Origin: Nymphaea colorata
Taxonomy: Eukaryota; Streptophyta; Magnoliopsida; Nymphaeales; Nymphaeaceae
DNA: 64,000 bases
Direction: 5' to 3'
Assembly: GCF_008831285.2 (NCBI RefSeq)
Contig: NC_045151.1
Span: 6,151,682-6,215,681, forward strand
Shown piece by piece: positions 11,086 to 21,387 of this stretch; the first letter of the stretch is position 1, and each line of letters begins with the position of its first letter. The notes beneath the pieces were generated by a model. That model worked only from the letters and a program-made list of their open reading frames with translations. It was not told the DNA's origin and made no database searches. Made by a program: the position numbers and the translations under genes.

Positions 11086-11100
11086 AGCACTCTGATACCA
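11086..11100 (-). other. primer-binding site of the copia element
   Basis: The minus strand reads TGGTATCAGAGTGCT, matching the TGGTATCAGAG primer-binding site common to plant copia elements. It sits three bases inside the LTR end. Confidence 0.85.
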
Positions 11101-11103
11101 CTT

Positions 11104-11962
11104 TGTTGTGGTTGTTTTCCCCAACAAACCTTGTTTCAATCTTGTGAAAGAACTCACAATATAGATATATTCTTGTGGGAACATATTACCTCTGCAAACA
11201 AATACCTAGGAAGACAACAACCAGCCAATTTTAACACTTAATGCTGTCACAAATGCTCTCAAACTTCAAGGATGCATATATCCAATAATTATGCAACTAA
11301 CGGCAATCTTTAGCATCAATATAACAGTCCAAACCAACTAGTTTGATAGTAGGAAGTGCACAAAACTGCTCATACCAAGTTCAAAACTGTTGTAATAAGT
11401 GTAATGCTAAAATTCCAATAATAAATGAACATATTACAGAAATAAAACAACAGAAAAGATGCACTCCAAGTATACGTGAAAAAACCCCAATAATATAGTA
11501 AAAAACTGCGGGCAATGAGACTTTATATATATATATATATAAAAGAGGACCAAAATACATCAACAGCAATATCTCTACTGTTTTAAGAAAAACAGAACAC
11601 ACAAGAGAAGAATAGTACTCTTTTATACGAATTGAAGAAAGAACCCCAAAAGAAACAAGAAATAGATCACCCAATGAAGACTGCCTTTATTCTCTCTTTC
11701 TTCTTTATGTCTTCTCTCCCTTGTTGACGTACTAATCAAGCCACGCAGACTTGTTGTGTTTTTCTCCTCCTTCTCTTCTTGTCTTCCTCCTTCCCTTCTC
11801 GTTTTGCTGTGTAAACAAGAGGGAAGAGCCCGTCTCTTTTTGAAAAAGAGAGATGAGAGAGAGGAGTAGGGCACTGTCAGGTGCCCTTCCTCTTTTCTCC
11901 GTCTGCTCAATCAAGTGAGCGGGCAGGTCGGGTCCTCACTTAAGGCTGGACCCAACCCAACA
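11104..11962 (-). repeat. 5' LTR (859 bp)
   Basis: Begins TGTTGGGTTGGG at 11962 and ends ...ACAACA near 11104, next to the primer-binding site. It contains a (TA)n run at about 11522-11541 that may serve as a TATA element. The only second copy is the 87-bp stub at 7818-7904. Confidence 0.8.
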
Positions 11963-13970
11963 ATCTTCTCTTTCTCACACTCTTGATTTGTATCCCTAAT
12001 CAGGCAGAACGCCTCATCTGCTCTGGTAGCACATTCTCTATTTGATGAAATATGCAGCCCTAACATGCAATATGATGCATCTCTCTCCATTTGCAGCCGT
12101 TTGTTACTCTTTTCCTTGTTTCTTTATCTGATTTGTACTCGTTTTTTGTGGGATTAGTCCATGGAAGAAGTTTTGTCTCACCAAGGGGCTATCATACTTG
12201 CTTGACTCAAGTTTAATGGAGAATCCAACCCATAGAAGCCTTCATCACGGCAAGCCTTATGCTTCTTTCATTTTTTTATTTGTTCATTCCCATTCTTCAA
12301 TAAGGTGGAGTGCAGCAACGGATTGGATTCTACATGGCTTGATTGATTTATTAAAATGTAAGTTATCCATGCAAATAACTGGAGAAGCATCGTAATATCC
12401 TCTAGCTTAAATAAGGAAAAAAAAAATGTTGATTGACTAGTTCCTCACATCCTCATCACCTTTTTTTTTCTTTATGTTTTCCAAGCTGTTATGGCGTTTC
12501 GTTGTACTTTGCCAATATTTACAACCCTAGCATTTGTAGATTTATAAGATATAGAATTCCAAAATTAGGAATCAACTCTGAGCCTTGAGGATCAGGATTC
12601 TTCAATGAATCGAGGTTCCAAACATGGCGTTTGGGATTTCAGACCTCTTCGTCAGTCAGGTCTCCCATCCCACAACAATCTAGCTTACTAAGTAATTGAG
12701 GAAGAACTACATGAAGCAAACAGAAATGCAAAAACAATCACTACATAAAGTGCTTCGTTTCTTTTTCTTTTTATATATATTATGAGTCCCTCATTTATGG
12801 CTTCATGTAGGTTACAGCAAGTCCCTTCTTCGAGTTGCTGAACAACTATTAATCATAGTCTTTGTCTAGTTTTATTTTTCTCTTCAAATTTATTGCAAGC
12901 TGCAGTTTAGGTTCTTAGTAGGATTTTGTTTAGCTTTTCTGTTGTTTATCTAGATTGTGTTAGATTTTATGTTGTTTTTTAGCCTAACGTGGTTGTCTCT
13001 GTTTTATGTGATCACAGTATAATTCATGTTTGCAGTAGGTTTATTTGTGCGTTGCTCGTGTCACCCATGCAATACTATAGTTAGTATTTTATTTTATTTT
13101 TTTTGTTGGAATGGTCTTTGTATGTCGTTATAGGGAGCTTGATTGTCTTTTCTACGTTTTCTTTCTTTTACCTTCTTTTATACCAGATATTTATTTCCTT
13201 ATGCTTTTCTTTTCTTTTCTTTTCTTGGTTCCCTCCTGCGAACACGTTTTAGTTGTCAGTTTATAGGTCAAAGTTCGTCCTCTATTTTTTCTTTCCACTA
13301 ATATTATCCATGTGGATCTTTGTCCTTCTACGTAATTTTGAATGAACATTAATGACATGGATATGCGGCTGCCTTTTTTCATTTATAATGTGTTTCCTAT
13401 TCATAATTGAGTGAAAGTGGAGCTTGAAAATTGATAAAATGGCTTATCTATGCGAGGAATTTCATTGCATAATGCCCTTGAAAATGTACTGAAACTAAGG
13501 AGACCTGGAAGCGGCATCACGGATTCGCTCATTGCTGTAATTCTTGGGAATTAACAAATGTGATGTAATGATAAAGATTTTCAGACACAGATTCCCATTG
13601 CTTATGGAGGGTCTACGCAGATTATTTTTGTGTAAACGGTGGTGAATTAAATGCAAATCGACAGGTTACTGGATACTACAAGCTCTTTAAATAGTTGAAA
13701 TGCCTATCAAGGGTAGAGATGGCAGATTTGGTTTAAGTTTTAAAGATTTGTGTATGTGAAGTTGAAACATAGTGTTGAAAATTACCCAAGCAATTGTGTT
13801 GTCCACGCAATGTTAAATATTGAGAAAAGCATAATCATAGTATAATGCGCTTTAGACTATAATTAGCTTGATATTTCACTTATTTATCTTCAAGTTGCAT
13901 AAAATGATGAAAAAATCTAGTTTATCTCGTTCTTATTTGGAATGGATACAGGCAGTGGTAGAACTGTTGA
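11963..13970. other. intergenic, no gene recognised
   Basis: AT-rich sequence without recognisable coding exons. A 65-codon open frame at 12198-12395 and a minus-strand one at 13191-13382 have no recognisable domain. The first ~80 bp resemble 7733-7784 on the other side of the copia element. Confidence 0.5.
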
Positions 13971-13993
13971 TTTAGGTTTTAGAAAAGGCTACA

Positions 13994-14013
13994 GCGGTGA
14001 ATATATTCACCGC
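13994..14013. repeat. perfect 20-bp palindrome
   Basis: GCGGTGAATATATTCACCGC is self-complementary over its full length. The surrounding GGCTACAGCGGTGA / CACCGCAGCTACC context looks like a transposon terminal or subterminal motif. A similar CACCGCTATAGCC word occurs near 32380. Confidence 0.8.
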
Positions 14014-14186
14014 AGCTACCAAAGACAATGCACAAACAGATCCTCGACAGAACAAACACAGTGTTCTGTTCTTTGATTTACTCAGTGGACATAGAACTGT
14101 TCTGTCCATTGGAACAGGACCGAGGTGTGGAGAACAAAACGTCCTGTCCATCTTGTCCCATAAAACACGAAGCAAACTACCTCTTA

Positions 14187-14626
14187 GGGCCTGTTTGGTT
14201 GGAGGGAAAGGGAGGGATTCAGCAATCTCTCCTGTGTTTGGTTGGCTAATTAGAAAGGAGGGAAAGGAAGGGAAAGAGAGAAAGTCTGTTTGGATGGGAG
14301 GGGAGAGAAAGGAAAGGAAAAGATTGTATAGTGTAAATTCAATCCCTCCCAAATCGAACGGATTGGGAGGGAAAGGAAAGGGAGTAAGTACAAAAGTGTT
14401 GACTGCCCACAATACCCCTCCACGTTTTTTTTCTCCCTGCCTCTCAACCTTTTGACTATTGAGGGTATTATTATAAATTGTATTGTTTCCTTTCCATTCC
14501 ATTCACTTTTATCCAAACAAGCTTTTATAATCACCTCTTTCCATTCCATTCCCTTCCCTTTCTCTTCCCTTCCCTTTCCTTTCCCTCCCTTTCCCTCCAT
14601 CCCTTTCCCTCCAACCAAACAGGGCC
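14187..14626. mobile_element. Tourist-like (PIF/Harbinger) MITE, 440 bp
   Basis: Flanked by TTA on both sides (14184-14186 and 14627-14629), the PIF/Harbinger target duplication. The ends form a 27-bp terminal inverted repeat beginning GGGCCTGTTTGGTTGG with a single mismatch (third base). Internally one side is GGAAAGG-rich and the other CCTTTCC-rich, so the element is close to a long hairpin. A second inner inverted pair (TTGTTTGGAT at ~14287 and ~14515) suggests an older repeat inside. No transposase is encoded; the open frames here are composition artefacts. Confidence 0.92.
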
Positions 14627-14943
14627 TTAGTGGAGAAAGAAACCACCATCCATGGGTTCAATTCTCAACGTTCTTTATATGCATTGCAGCACAAGAATAC
14701 CGACTTAATTTTGGAAGGAAAAGAAATGCAATGGCTTTCTTTATTTCATCTCCACAGAAGGACAAAAAAAATACAGGCCTAATGTTGCGTCGTATGTAAA
14801 ATCTTTCACATTAGTCATAATCAACAGACCCCTCAAAAAAGTTGTCCTTGCAGGTGCAGCAACAGACAATTTCTTTCTTTTTCCTGAGACCCTTAATATA
14901 ACTATAGCTATAAACCTTGCTGCACCTGCATATCAATGATTTC

Positions 14944-16830
14944 TCACCAAAAATCTTTACAAGAACAAAATCCATCTCTAAAATGATGAAACCTACTCCG
15001 ATCCCTCACTACTATCTCCCTGTCAAAAATCTTAGCGATGAGCTTCGTTGCAGTATGACAATCAACACACACTCTGAGGTTTTTCACAACCCTTATAGTG
15101 GACCCTGCCACTGTATTAATAAGCATGAAAGCAATGGCTATCCTCTCGCTGTGGTAGGCCAGAGCGTTTGCTTTCTCCTCCACATCTATGTCAGCTAAGA
15201 CATTTGATGTCTGCGGCACGTACCCTTCCAGCTCCAGCCTCTTACCAATCTCATCCAACATCTCGTATATCTCCTTTGTCTGTGGATGTGATCTATCCCC
15301 CATGATGAACTCATGAATTGAATTGCGCAGCTCTACGATGCTATGTCCCGGCGACTTCTTCACTCCCTCCCTCAGCATTTTACTTCGGATTCTCTGCACA
15401 TCAAACCAGCGACCTTCGTTTGCATAGATGTTGGAAAGCAGAACAAAGTCCCCACTGTGGCGCGGTTCGAGCTGCAAGAGCCGAGCCCTTGCAAATTCTC
15501 CCAACTCCAACTGCCCATGGATCGCACACGCACCCAGCAAGGTCCGCCAGACAATTGCATTCGGCTCCACCGGCATTTCGACAATAAAATCATGTGCCCG
15601 TCTAACTAAGCCTGCTCTTCCTAACAGATCAACCATGCAGCCATAATGCTCAATCTTAGGCACAATCTTGTACTGTTTCATTTTCTCAAAATAACCAAAA
15701 CCCTCGGCCACCAATCCCGCATGGCTACAGGCACACAGCACCCCAACGAATGTGATGTCAGTAGGCGTCAAACGTTCACTCTCAAAATCATCAAACAATG
15801 AGATCGCTTCCTCGGCAAAACCATGAACAGCTAAGCTGACAATCATGGTAGTCCATGAGACTACATTCCTTTCAGGCATTTCAACGAACACTTGATATGC
15901 ATCCCTTATGTTCCCACACTTTCCGTATAAATCGACGAGCGCATTACCTACGTGCAAGTTCTCCGATAGCCCTACTTTTAGTAGGTAGACATGAATCCTT
16001 CTACCAAGTGCTAGGGACCCCAGTTCGGCACAAGCAGACAGAATGCTGACCACGGTAAACCCGTCCGGCTTCATACCTTCCATCTCCATCTGGCGGAACA
16101 ACGTCAGCGCCTCATTTGGTCGTCCGTTTTGGGCAAAACCATTAACCACAGAGTTCCAAGAGACCAGATTCCTTGTAGGCATTTCTCCGAACAGTTGGTA
16201 AGCGAGCTCGGCTTGTCCACAAGCAGAATACATGTGAACAAGCGTGTTTTGAACAACAACCAGCGCCTCTAAGCCGTCCTTCAAGCTCTGCCCATGGACG
16301 GCTTCTCCCCTTCTGACGTCCAACATCCTGGCACATGCCTTAAGCAGAAACGGGTAGGTGTGGGTGTCTGGTCTTACCTCAGACCCCAGCATCTGGCGGT
16401 GAATCCCGATGGCCGACTCTGGGGTTTCACCCTCTGCATGACCCCTGATCATGGTGTTCCATGTGAAGACACTGGGGTATTCAAGCTGGCTGAAAACCAG
16501 GGACGCGTAGTTCATGGGTAGGGATAGAGAGACAAGTGTGAAGATGAAATGTTTGCCAAAGTCCGGGTTGCTGGGGTGAACGCCATGTCTCAAGGCAAAC
16601 GCATGGATCGGCTTCAGCCTGCCTTCGGTGGCGGTGATGCAACAGCCTTGGAGCAAGGCGATGCATTTGTTGATAATAAGCCTGGTGGGGAGCGAGCATA
16701 TCAGCGTGTAGCGACTGCAGTAGCATCTTGCGGCGACGAACAAGGCGTAGGAACATGAACTCGCCAGTGATGGTGGAGCCGATGGGGATGACGAGGTCGT
16801 GAAGAGCAGCTCGCGAGAAGGAAGAAGCAT
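14944..16830 (-). CDS. PLS-class pentatricopeptide repeat protein with DYW domain
   Basis: An intact intronless frame of 628 codons, as usual for plant PPR genes. The N-terminus is Ser- and Arg-rich with few acidic residues, which suits an organelle transit peptide; about residues 1-60 are not PPR. PPR motifs run from about residue 120 to 450 and are easily seen as VFTWNTMIRGHAEGE, NLVSWNSVVNGFAQNG, NVVSWTTMIVSLAVHG and IEHYGCMVDLLGRAG. The E/E+ region follows (LLGACAIHGQ, HSGDFVLLSNIYA). The DYW deaminase-like domain holds the HSE motif (H560-E562), CVDC (C588, C591), HH at 615-616 and CSC (622-624), so the zinc and active-site residues of C-to-U RNA editing factors are kept. The last three residues are DFW instead of DYW. 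Family members act in mitochondria or plastids and bind specific transcripts; the target here cannot be read. GC content is clearly higher than the surroundings. The start could also be the internal Met106, but only the first Met leaves room for a transit peptide. It resembles Arabidopsis At4g21065-type proteins, from memory. Confidence 0.95.
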   Translation of the reverse strand: MLLPSRELLFTTSSSPSAPPSLASSCSYALFVAARCYCSRYTLICSLPTRLIINKCIALLQGCCITATEGRLKPIHAFALRHGVHPSNPDFGKHFIFTLVSLSLPMNYASLVFSQLEYPSVFTWNTMIRGHAEGETPESAIGIHRQMLGSEVRPDTHTYPFLLKACARMLDVRRGEAVHGQSLKDGLEALVVVQNTLVHMYSACGQAELAYQLFGEMPTRNLVSWNSVVNGFAQNGRPNEALTLFRQMEMEGMKPDGFTVVSILSACAELGSLALGRRIHVYLLKVGLSENLHVGNALVDLYGKCGNIRDAYQVFVEMPERNVVSWTTMIVSLAVHGFAEEAISLFDDFESERLTPTDITFVGVLCACSHAGLVAEGFGYFEKMKQYKIVPKIEHYGCMVDLLGRAGLVRRAHDFIVEMPVEPNAIVWRTLLGACAIHGQLELGEFARARLLQLEPRHSGDFVLLSNIYANEGRWFDVQRIRSKMLREGVKKSPGHSIVELRNSIHEFIMGDRSHPQTKEIYEMLDEIGKRLELEGYVPQTSNVLADIDVEEKANALAYHSERIAIAFMLINTVAGSTIRVVKNLRVCVDCHTATKLIAKIFDREIVVRDRSRFHHFRDGFCSCKDFW

Positions 16831-17733
16831 GTGGATTTCCTACGACAACCATTTGGGTATCGACACTCAAAGAGCTTGATTGTCAACTCGGTATGAAGCA
16901 AAAGACGGGTGTTGAGCCCGTTACGAAGCGACGAGTAAGCTTTAAGGTGCAAAGCTTCAAGATCAAAATATTGAAATATTTGATATTAATGAAAATAATA
17001 AAAAAATATAAAAATTGAGGAAGAACAATCAAAATGGCATGAAAAGCCAACAGTCGGAGAAACTTTGCTGCTCAGCTTGGCAGCTGATATTTGTTATTGA
17101 GCTGGCCCTAAGCCTTCAACAAATTCAAGATAAAGAGCTTGACACTTGAAATCTGATTGGATCATGAAAAAAGAAATTTTATTTTTCAATAAAGCGATAT
17201 TCTATGCATTCTTCATGAATCATCAATAGTTGCATATTAAGTAAAGCAACCAATTAAGATCATGGTTTACATTATTAGTGTCAATGCAAAAGTGTAATGA
17301 ACATGTGTCACTTTCGTATCCAAATGCTTTGCTTTATTAGAAGATATGCAATAAATGCATATGCATCAGTGTAAAAGGTGTGCAAAAACTTGCATATTCT
17401 TCATCGTGGCAAAATCTCGAAAAATCTGAAAAAGGAGGTCTAAACGCAAGTATAAACATCTTTCACATTTGAAATGCGTGGAAGTCTGAGTTCTTTGCCT
17501 TTCGTTGGGATCCTTTGGAAGAAGTATGTCATTCAATGGAGAGCATCATCTAGCGTAGCTGGGGCATAGAGGCCAGAATACAAGCTGCCTGTAATTAGTT
17601 TCGCCCCTTTGTAAAGCTGCTTAGTGTCCAAGATTCTTCAGCAAGAAGACTACATTTTGTTTTACAGGACGGTGTACCTACCGGGGATCATCTTTAAATG
17701 CGGAACTCATCTAGCAAATGAGCGTGAACTCCG
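16831..17733. other. upstream region of the PPR gene, no gene recognised
   Basis: AT-rich sequence between the PPR start and the hAT element. The PPR promoter should lie in the first few hundred bases, but no clear TATA box can be assigned. Confidence 0.4.
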
Positions 17734-18307
17734 TTTAAAAGTAAGGGTGAACAACGAGCCCAGTAACTCGAACTCGGCTCGTTAAAGCTCGGCTCGAACT
17801 CGAGTTCGAGCCAGCTTTTTTACTCGATGAGTCGAGCTCGAGTTGATGGTTCAGCTCGTTTATTTATGGAGTCGAGCTCGAGTTCGTTTAACGAAGCTCG
17901 CTTAACCAAACTCGGCTCGTCAGCTCGAGTTGAGTAATTCTTCCGTGACGCGTCGGCAGCGTCACTTTCCTTTCTTCACCGGCTTTCTCTTCGTTCTTCG
18001 TTCTCATGAACCCCCACCGTCATCACTTTCCCATTCTTTGCATCTCTCTTCACCGGCTTTCACCCCCACCGGCGACGATTCTTCAATGCTAAGGTACACC
18101 CTTCTACTCTCGGCCTCTCCTATCCCTCTACTCTCCCATTCTATCTTCCCCTCTTTAATCTATCTCTCTCTCTCGTTTTGCCAGAGCCTCTCCCTCTACT
18201 CTCCCCTTCTCTCCCTCCCTCTCTGATCTCACACTCTATCTTTTTCCCTCCCTCCCTGATCTCACACTTTCTCGTTTTGCGTGTTGCCAATGGGAGGCTT
18301 TCTGGAA

Positions 18308-18342
18308 CCCTCGCTTGGGCAAGGGTTTTGCCCAAGCGAGGG
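18308..18342. repeat. perfect inverted repeat, 15-bp arms, 5-bp loop
   Basis: CCCTCGCTTGGGCAA is followed after GGGTT by its exact reverse complement. Single-stranded it would form a stable hairpin. It lies inside the cargo region of the hAT element, just upstream of the glucanase fragment. A related CTCATTTGGGTGAGGG/TGCCCAAATG segment follows at ~18356-18383. Confidence 0.9.
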
Positions 18343-18403
18343 TTTCACTCCCTCCCTCATTTGGGTGAGGGTATGCCCAAATGTGGAGTTTTAGAAACCC
18401 TTG

Positions 18404-18859
18404 CTTGCATCGTCGTCATCCCAACAACCAACTGCTGGGCATCGGCTCCTCCAATGCCTCTGCAGGCTGCAGCAGCCTGGGTCAAGACCAACATCACCTC
18501 CTTCTATTCTGACATCGCCGTCGTCGCCATCACCGTCGGTGATGAGGTCTTCACCACTCTCTCCTCCACAGAACCGGCTCGCCATTGATGCTCAATCTCT
18601 ATCCCTAATATGTCTTTATGCAAAACAAAGGTGTGGTTCTCCTTGACAATGCTCTGTTCCGGCCAATCAGTCCCACGAAAGAGGAGGTTGATCCCAATAC
18701 TCTGCTTCACTACAATAAGGTCATCGACGCCATGATCGATTCCTCGTATGCCTCGATGGAGAACCTCAATTTCTCAGATGTGCCCATCTTAATCACAGAG
18801 ACAGGGTGGCCTTCGAAAGGGGATCCCAACAAGAGCCCTACGCCACCATCAACAATGCC
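18404..18859 (+). pseudogene. captured fragment of a GH17 glucan endo-1,3-beta-glucosidase gene
   Basis: Three frame-shifted pieces of one GH17 protein are visible. First, NNQLLGIGSSNASA at about 18426-18467. Second, after an indel, AAAWVKTNITSFYSD and AITVGDEVFTT (to about 18560); the VGDEV segment corresponds to the family's VGNEV acid/base motif. Third, in another frame from 18618, MQNKGVVLLDNALFRP, DPNTLLHYNKVIDAMID and LITETGWPSKGDPN; TETGWPS holds the catalytic nucleophile Glu. Between the second and third pieces most of the central part of the domain is missing. These enzymes hydrolyse callose and other beta-1,3-glucans in the apoplast. Frameshifts and the deletion make this a pseudogene, and it lies wholly inside the hAT element, so it was captured from a host gene elsewhere. 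Confidence 0.9.
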
Positions 18860-19284
18860 GATGCCTACAACTCCAGCACACAAGTTAATCGAGTTAATGA
18901 GTCGAGCTGGAGCTCGACTTTGTATAATCGAGTCGAGCTCGAGCTTGTGTTAGGCAGCTCGACTCGAGTTCGAGTCGAGTTCGAGCTCGAGCTCAATGAG
19001 CCGAGTCGATCTCGAGCTCAATGAGCCGAGTCGATCTCGAGCTGGGCAAGCTCGAGCTCAACTCGGCTAGTGTGCAGCCCTATTTAAAAGCAGAGACAAG
19101 TCATTACGTCTTTTTTGGGTGAGACACACAACTTGCACAATCGTCCAAGACAACAATACACCGAGTAATCACAAGGAGAAAAAACCGAAAGTAAAAATGT
19201 GACGGCTTTCTTTTATAGGAACAACTGATAGGAGTCTTGCACAAGGGCGAGATCAGCATCCAACTGGCTAAGGCTGGTGAATGG

Positions 19285-19627
19285 TATTTGAAGGATCTAC
19301 ACTTGATATAAAGGTAACAGTGGAAGCAGGAAAAAGAGAGGAACGAAGGAAGACTTTGTGGTCAGTTTCTTCGTTTAGTCAATACAATATGATATAGGAG
19401 AATATGCAGTTCTGATTAACCACTTATGATGGCGAGGTTCATCAATAACTAAACGCATTGGCTAAAGAATATGATAAATGTGATCAAATTATGAAAATAT
19501 CTGATTCTGTTACAAGAAATATCTCATAACATATTTTATGGTAATGAACCATCAATTAATGGCTCCACCACCTGATTTACTTGATGATGCGTAACAGACA
19601 TGATTTTGTATCAGCTTCTAATTCAAT
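19285..19627 (-). repeat. 3' LTR (partial) of the split copia element
   Basis: Starts TATTGAATTAGAAG at 19627, directly after the polypurine tract TTTGAAAGGGGA on the minus strand. It can be aligned to the 5' LTR down to about 19285, where similarity is lost. The hAT element ends at 19082, so 19091-19284 may be the missing LTR end, but I cannot align it. Confidence 0.75.
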
Positions 19628-19639
19628 ATCCCCTTTCAA

Positions 19640-20500
19640 ATTGGATTGGGTCTTTAGGCACAGGCCAAATTTGTTCCTTTGCCTAAAGGTTTTGTAAAAA
19701 TATCTGCTGCTCATTCAGCAAAAGCAATGCGTTTTATTTCCAGCAGCTTGGAGCAATTCGTTCCCCAATATAGTGATAATCAAGTTCTATGTGTTTGGAT
19801 CGATTGTGTTGAACTGGGTACACAGGCATATATAGTGCTGACATATTATATGAATATAACACAGGAACTTTGAGGTTAGAACAATCTTTCTACTGCTGCT
19901 AAAGCTAATGCTCTGTGTCCTGCCTTTGAACTTGAGTGTGCTACTATAGGCTGTTTTCTAGTGGAACAGGACATACAGTTTGGTCCAAAATAAATAGACC
20001 ACTCAGTTGTACATCTTCACTTGACTGGGCAACATGCCCAGTCCGTATCAGCAAAATCTTGATTGTTCCCTTAACATAGAGAGTTTTTTTTTTACCAACT
20101 GAAAATGGAACTCAGTAGGATATTGCATATGTTGGCAAGCAAAATTCGCAGCAAATGCCAAATCTAGTCTAGTAAATGTTAAATAGTCTACGCTACCTAC
20201 TTAACACATGTAATGTGTTGGATCTGAAAACGGTGGACCGTTGGCTGTAATAGGTGATTCTGCCATTGGAGCATTGCTGATACAAGAAATGAACACGTTA
20301 TCGACATGTACAAGCTTTTTTACTATCGTAGACAAACAGTGACAAATCAGTAGCACTACAAGAAAATTCATGAGAAACAAGAAAGCACTAAACCTGTTAA
20401 ACCACATGTGTGCTGACTGGCATAAACCATAATGCTTTATTTAATCTGCATATAAATTTATGTTTCAACTTTCATTGGATTTTTAAATCCTGGTGGCTGG
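19640..20500 (-). pseudogene. copia RNase H remnant
   Basis: The minus strand reads ADIFTKPLG at about 19705-19675 (the C-terminal copia motif), preceded upstream by RNase H-like DNA. A CACTACAAGAAAA word at 20354 may be a CACTA transposon end, but no partner was found. Confidence 0.65.
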
Positions 20501-21387
20501 TCCATGTAGGCTGGTTCATCTAATGCCCTGTGGAGAATGCATTTTTAATATCTACTTGGTGTATAGGCCAGCCTTTTTGATAACGCCACTGTAAACATTA
20601 TTCTTGTTATGGTTGATCTTATAATATGTGAGAAAGTTTCAATAAATTATACTCCATGTATCTTATTATACCCGTTCGCTAATCTCTTCTTCAATAAACC
20701 TAAGGTGCCATCAACTTTCATGTTTGCCTTGAACGCATAGGGTATCTGATTATATTCATACCTGGTTGGTACACAACCAAATCCTACTTGTTTATAATTT
20801 TTAATGATTTCATCTCCTCATGCATAGCAACCAACCAACCTGCATGTGAAATGCTTCATCTATTGAGTTAGGCTTCTTTGATAAAGTAGTACAAGTAAGT
20901 AAATACTTGTATTTGGTTTCACAATGCCATGCATAGATCTAGTCTCATTTTGTCTAGTATATGATGCTAATGGTGGATTAGGTTACAGACTTGACTTTTA
21001 GTTTCAACTTCACTTGTGGTTTGGCTTTGATTCTCGTTGGTTTGTGAAATTTTTCTGCTGCTCTTGACTTTCTTGGTCACTAAGCATTGTTATCTTCAAT
21101 TACTTCATTTTCTCCACTTTGAGTGTGCATATGACTTATGGCATCATTAGACCGGATTGGCATCACATCAGTCTCTTAAGCTTGGTGTTTAGTCATAACA
21201 TCATCTCCCTCTCTTTATCATCAAGCAACCATGCCTCATAGGGTGTCATTTCTACTTCAGCATCTTTTGTAGTTGAGACCTTAAATGAAAATACCTACTC
21301 ATTGAAAATGCAATGCCTTATAATGTATATCTTACAGTTTTTTGTGCAAGCACCTATAACATTTTTGGGGTTGTAGATATCCCAAAA
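20500..21387 (-). pseudogene. copia RT N-terminal part, hinge and end of integrase
   Basis: On the minus strand the RT motif for IDVKNAF is visible near 20590-20540. The hinge (TPYEAWLLDDKE, about 21260-21220) and the integrase end IYIIRHCIFNE-stop-VFSFK (about 21330-21290) are also readable. The frame continues to GYLQPQKCYRCL at about 21390-21350, where the insertion begins. Confidence 0.75.

Larger units (their letters stand above)
7818..11962 (-). mobile_element. minus-strand Ty1/copia element with internal deletion
   Basis: Read on the minus strand: 5' LTR 11962-11104, primer-binding site TGGTATCAGAG at 11100-11090, Gag, integrase, a gutted reverse transcriptase, RNase H, a polypurine tract (GGAGGGAGAGTT) at about 7920-7905, and only the first ~87 bp of the 3' LTR (7904-7818). 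Both LTR ends start TGTTGGGTT. The element is dead because of many stops, the missing polymerase core and the truncated 3' LTR. Confidence 0.9.
17734..19090. mobile_element. hAT-type transposon carrying a host gene fragment (Pack-TE)
   Basis: The 8-bp direct repeat TTTAAAAG at 17734-17741 and 19083-19090 is a perfect target duplication of hAT length. The element itself is 17742-19082 (1341 bp). Its ends are inverted relatives: left TAAGGGTGAACAACGAGCC, right (reverse complement) TAGGGCTGCACACTAGCC. Inside each end are ~200 bp of GAGCTCGAG/CGAACTCG-rich subterminal repeats. The middle (about 17940-18870) is not transposon sequence but contains a GH17 glucanase fragment and CT-rich DNA. No transposase is encoded, so it would have needed a helper. 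Confidence 0.9.

Noticed and set aside
13972-14799. Long open frames on both strands (up to 176 codons) rich in Gly, Lys, Pro and Phe
   Set aside because: They lie over the purine/pyrimidine-rich arms of the Tourist-like MITE and result from GGAAAGG repeats lacking stop codons.
15318-16758. Several + strand open frames of 60-90 codons
   Set aside because: They are antisense shadows of the DYW PPR gene; none has a recognisable domain and their openness follows from the codon use of the minus-strand gene.
20354-20366. CACTACAAGAAAA as a CACTA transposon end
   Set aside because: No inverted partner or 3-bp target duplication found within the copia remnant; a 12-bp match alone is not enough.
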